From Fundidesulfovibrio agrisoli (GTDB taxonomy: Bacteria > Desulfobacterota > Desulfovibrionia > Desulfovibrionales > Desulfovibrionaceae), in the NCBI RefSeq assembly GCF_022808715.1, contig NZ_JAKZKX010000002.1:136623-200622 (forward strand): a stretch of 64,000 bases of DNA, written 5' to 3'. Positions 63,475 through 64,000 of this stretch are shown here, piece by piece; position 1 is the first letter of the stretch, and each line of letters begins with the position of its first letter. Below the pieces are notes generated by a model. That model did no database searches and had not been told where the DNA came from. It worked only from the letters and a program-made list of their open reading frames with translations. A program made the position numbers and the translations under genes.

Positions 63475-64000
63475 ATGAAATCCGTCGAGATTCTAAAAGA
63501 TATTCACTACATAGGTGCCGTCGACTGGGATCGCCGCAACTTCCACGGCTATTCCCTCTCCCCCAAGGGCACCACGTACAACGCCTTCCTGATCCAGGAC
63601 GAGAAGAACACCGTGGTCGACACGGTGGACGCCTCCTTCGCGGGCGACCTGCTGTGCAAGATCGCGCATGTGATGCCCGTGGAGAAGGTGGACTACATAG
63701 TGGTCAACCACGTGGAGCCCGACCACTCCGGCGCGCTGCCCCGGCTGGTGGCCGCCTGCAAGCCCGAGAAGATCGTCTGCTCGGTCATGGGCGAAAAGGC
63801 TATCAAGGAGTACTACGACGCCAAGGACTGGCCCCTGCACGTGGTCAAGACCGGCGACACACTCTCCATCGGCAAGCGCACCCTGCACTTCATGGAGACC
63901 AGGATGCTGCACTGGCCCGACTCCATGATGACCTACATCCCGCACGACAAGCTGCTCATCTCCCAGGACGCCTTCGGCCAGAACTACGCCACCTCCGAGC
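63475..64000 (+). CDS. roo: Rubredoxin:oxygen oxidoreductase (flavodiiron protein), partial
   Basis: The first 175 residues are present; the gene runs off the window. The beta-lactamase-like diiron domain shows H79, E81, D83 and H84 in HVEPDHSG, and H145 in TRMLHWPDSM. All are at the positions known for D. gigas ROO. It reduces oxygen to water using rubredoxin electrons. GAGGAATCCCCA precedes the ATG. Confidence 0.95.
   Translation, partial: MKSVEILKDIHYIGAVDWDRRNFHGYSLSPKGTTYNAFLIQDEKNTVVDTVDASFAGDLLCKIAHVMPVEKVDYIVVNHVEPDHSGALPRLVAACKPEKIVCSVMGEKAIKEYYDAKDWPLHVVKTGDTLSIGKRTLHFMETRMLHWPDSMMTYIPHDKLLISQDAFGQNYATSE

Overview
The window is a high-GC (roughly two-thirds G+C by eye), densely packed bacterial chromosome segment. 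The gene content points to a Desulfovibrio-like sulfate reducer (Desulfovibrionaceae/Fundidesulfovibrio type). Supporting genes are rubredoxin followed by a rubredoxin:oxygen oxidoreductase, a c-type-haem chemoreceptor next to a tetrahaem cytochrome, an aldehyde:ferredoxin oxidoreductase, futalosine-pathway menaquinone genes and an ATP-type PFK with the PKTIDND signature. No rRNA, tRNA, CRISPR array, complete IS element or prophage was seen.

Layout. 1-7.7 kb: two long hairpins, a DUF486 membrane protein, an incomplete branched-chain amino-acid ABC operon (livH-livM-livF, without livG or a binding protein), three EamA/DMT permeases, a LysM protein and a Nudix-like protein. 7.7-16.2 kb: a palindromic repeat, an FAD oxidoreductase, an Xaa-Pro peptidase, a BtaB-BtaA-like pair predicted to make a betaine lipid, and a secreted DUF1800-DUF1501 pair. 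16.2-29.2 kb (mostly minus strand): TrmN6-like methyltransferase with a duplicated 3' end, MurJ, an MscS channel with a cNMP domain, TatD, an AT-rich foreign islet, a split MacB-like ABC exporter, TatC, SecF and HflC/HflK. 29.2-38.6 kb: phosphomannomutase, a MacA-like adaptor, ThiM under a TPP riboswitch, an MFS permease, a REC-TPR protein, shikimate kinase, a TrmJ-like enzyme, and two more palindromic repeats that abut stop codons. 38.6-50 kb: an aldolase-AOR operon, a His-tract low-complexity protein, PFK, an RdgC-like two-gene unit, a large FtsX-type permease, a DUF362 ferredoxin protein and SatP. 50-57 kb: a menaquinone-related cluster (MenG/UbiE, MqnB, polyprenyl synthase) with a UDP-sugar dehydrogenase and an HDOD-GGDEF protein. 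57-64 kb: PurL, tetrahaem cytochrome plus haem chemoreceptor, rubredoxin and Roo (cut by the window end).

The most notable observation is a 73-codon reading frame at 52593-52814 between the UDP-sugar dehydrogenase and mqnB. It has a perfect ribosome-binding site and ends one base before mqnB. Its thirteenth codon is UGA, followed at the correct distance by a hairpin whose loop carries G23-U24, as in the E. coli fdhF SECIS. The remainder aligns with the TusA/SirA fold, so a TusA-like selenoprotein is proposed.

A second candidate novelty is a family of three very long hairpins. Their arm sequences are unrelated, but they share an (A/T)TTTGAAGA apical loop closed by covarying base pairs. Functionally, the window combines envelope biogenesis and export (MurJ, TatC, SecF, HflKC, lipid modification), respiration and oxygen defence (menaquinone genes, cytochrome, haem chemoreceptor, Rub-Roo) and solute transport.
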